This document shows positions 63,889 through 64,000 of a DNA stretch of 64,000 bases, piece after piece. Position 1 is the first letter of the stretch, and each line of letters opens with the position of its first letter. The stretch is from Burkholderiales bacterium (GTDB lineage: Bacteria; Pseudomonadota; Gammaproteobacteria; Burkholderiales; Casimicrobiaceae): assembly GCA_015075645.1 (NCBI GenBank), contig JABTUF010000001.1, positions 620,001-684,000 on the forward strand. The letters run 5' to 3'. The notes beneath the pieces are model-generated. The model had not been told where the DNA came from. It did no database searches and worked only from the letters and a program-made list of their open reading frames with translations. A program made the translations under genes and the position numbers.

Positions 63889-64000
63889 CGCTCGCGGCGA
63901 CGGAGCTTCGATCGCGCGCGTCCGCGCGGACGGTTGCGCACGAAGCGAGCAGGACCGCGCCGACCGATCGACCGGCGTCGATGGCGATCGATCGCAACCG

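Noticed and set aside
63812..63997. Minus-strand 61-aa ORF at the right end with a lipobox-like SC
   Set aside because: Arg-rich low-complexity sequence, overlaps the small Cys-rich gene, no ribosome-binding site.
1..64000. CRISPR arrays, prophage or genomic island signs
   Set aside because: No regular repeat-spacer series, no integrase or phage structural genes. The only mobile element seen is the IS630.

Overview
This 64-kb window is a very GC-rich chromosomal segment that looks like a betaproteobacterium (Burkholderiales/Rhodocyclales-like). That placement is inferred from the complete division and cell-wall (dcw) cluster in beta/gammaproteobacterial order, the rplM-rpsI-argC-bactofilin-erpA-anmK-M23-tyrS neighbourhood, an AlgZ/AlgR-like two-component pair, and a gap-pgk-pyk-fba glycolysis/Calvin block. 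Nearly all DNA is densely coding with short intergenic gaps and many 1-4 bp stop/start overlaps. No prophage, CRISPR array or rRNA operon is visible.

Layout. (a) 1-20160: the 5' end of an M23 peptidase gene, a DciA-like gene and, on the minus strand, the dcw operon in transcription order mraZ-rsmH-ftsL-ftsI-murE-murF-mraY-murD-ftsW-murG-murC-murB-ddl-ftsQ-ftsA-ftsZ-lpxC plus a 59-aa membrane protein. Its promoter (TTGACC-N18-TATAGT) and four 10-bp-spaced GTGG repeats, matching the known MraZ operator type, are readable upstream. (b) 20160-25270: an outer-membrane barrel gene and a small lipoprotein gene, each preceded by a similar palindrome, then tRNA-Arg(CCG), a dihaem cytochrome c and a Rep/UvrD helicase. 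(c) 25350-34290: apaH/plsC, a glycine-zipper lipoprotein, a PfkB kinase, a LytS/LytTR-type two-component system, argH, a SemiSWEET, a beta-hydroxyacid dehydrogenase, a PCuAC-like protein and OsmC. (d) 34290-45600: ribosomal proteins L13/S9, argC, DUF6776, bactofilin, erpA, patatin, 3-hydroxybutyrate dehydrogenase, anmK, M23 peptidase, GST, tyrS and a membrane protein. (e) 45600-51900: a thiosulfate-oxidation operon soxYZAX-(thioredoxin)-soxB-(HbpS-like) divergent from a Tat-exported intradiol dioxygenase. (f) 51900-64000: speDE divergent from tkt, then GNAT, gap, sulfotransferase, pgk, pyk, an intact IS630-type element, fba and a small Cys-rich protein.

How it fits together. The dcw genes build lipid II and the divisome; anmK, M23 and bactofilin also concern the wall. 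The Sox set without soxCD nearby suggests lithotrophic or mixotrophic thiosulfate use with incomplete sulfane oxidation. The central-carbon block could serve glycolysis or a Calvin cycle.

The most interesting unexplained structures are two orphan terminator-like hairpins: a plus-strand one upstream of rplM (candidate small RNA or leader with a C-rich apical loop) and a minus-strand one in the speD leader (candidate attenuator). Also notable are an IS630 insertion that reconstitutes the pyk stop codon, and a repeat that both extends RsmH and supplies the ftsL ribosome-binding region.
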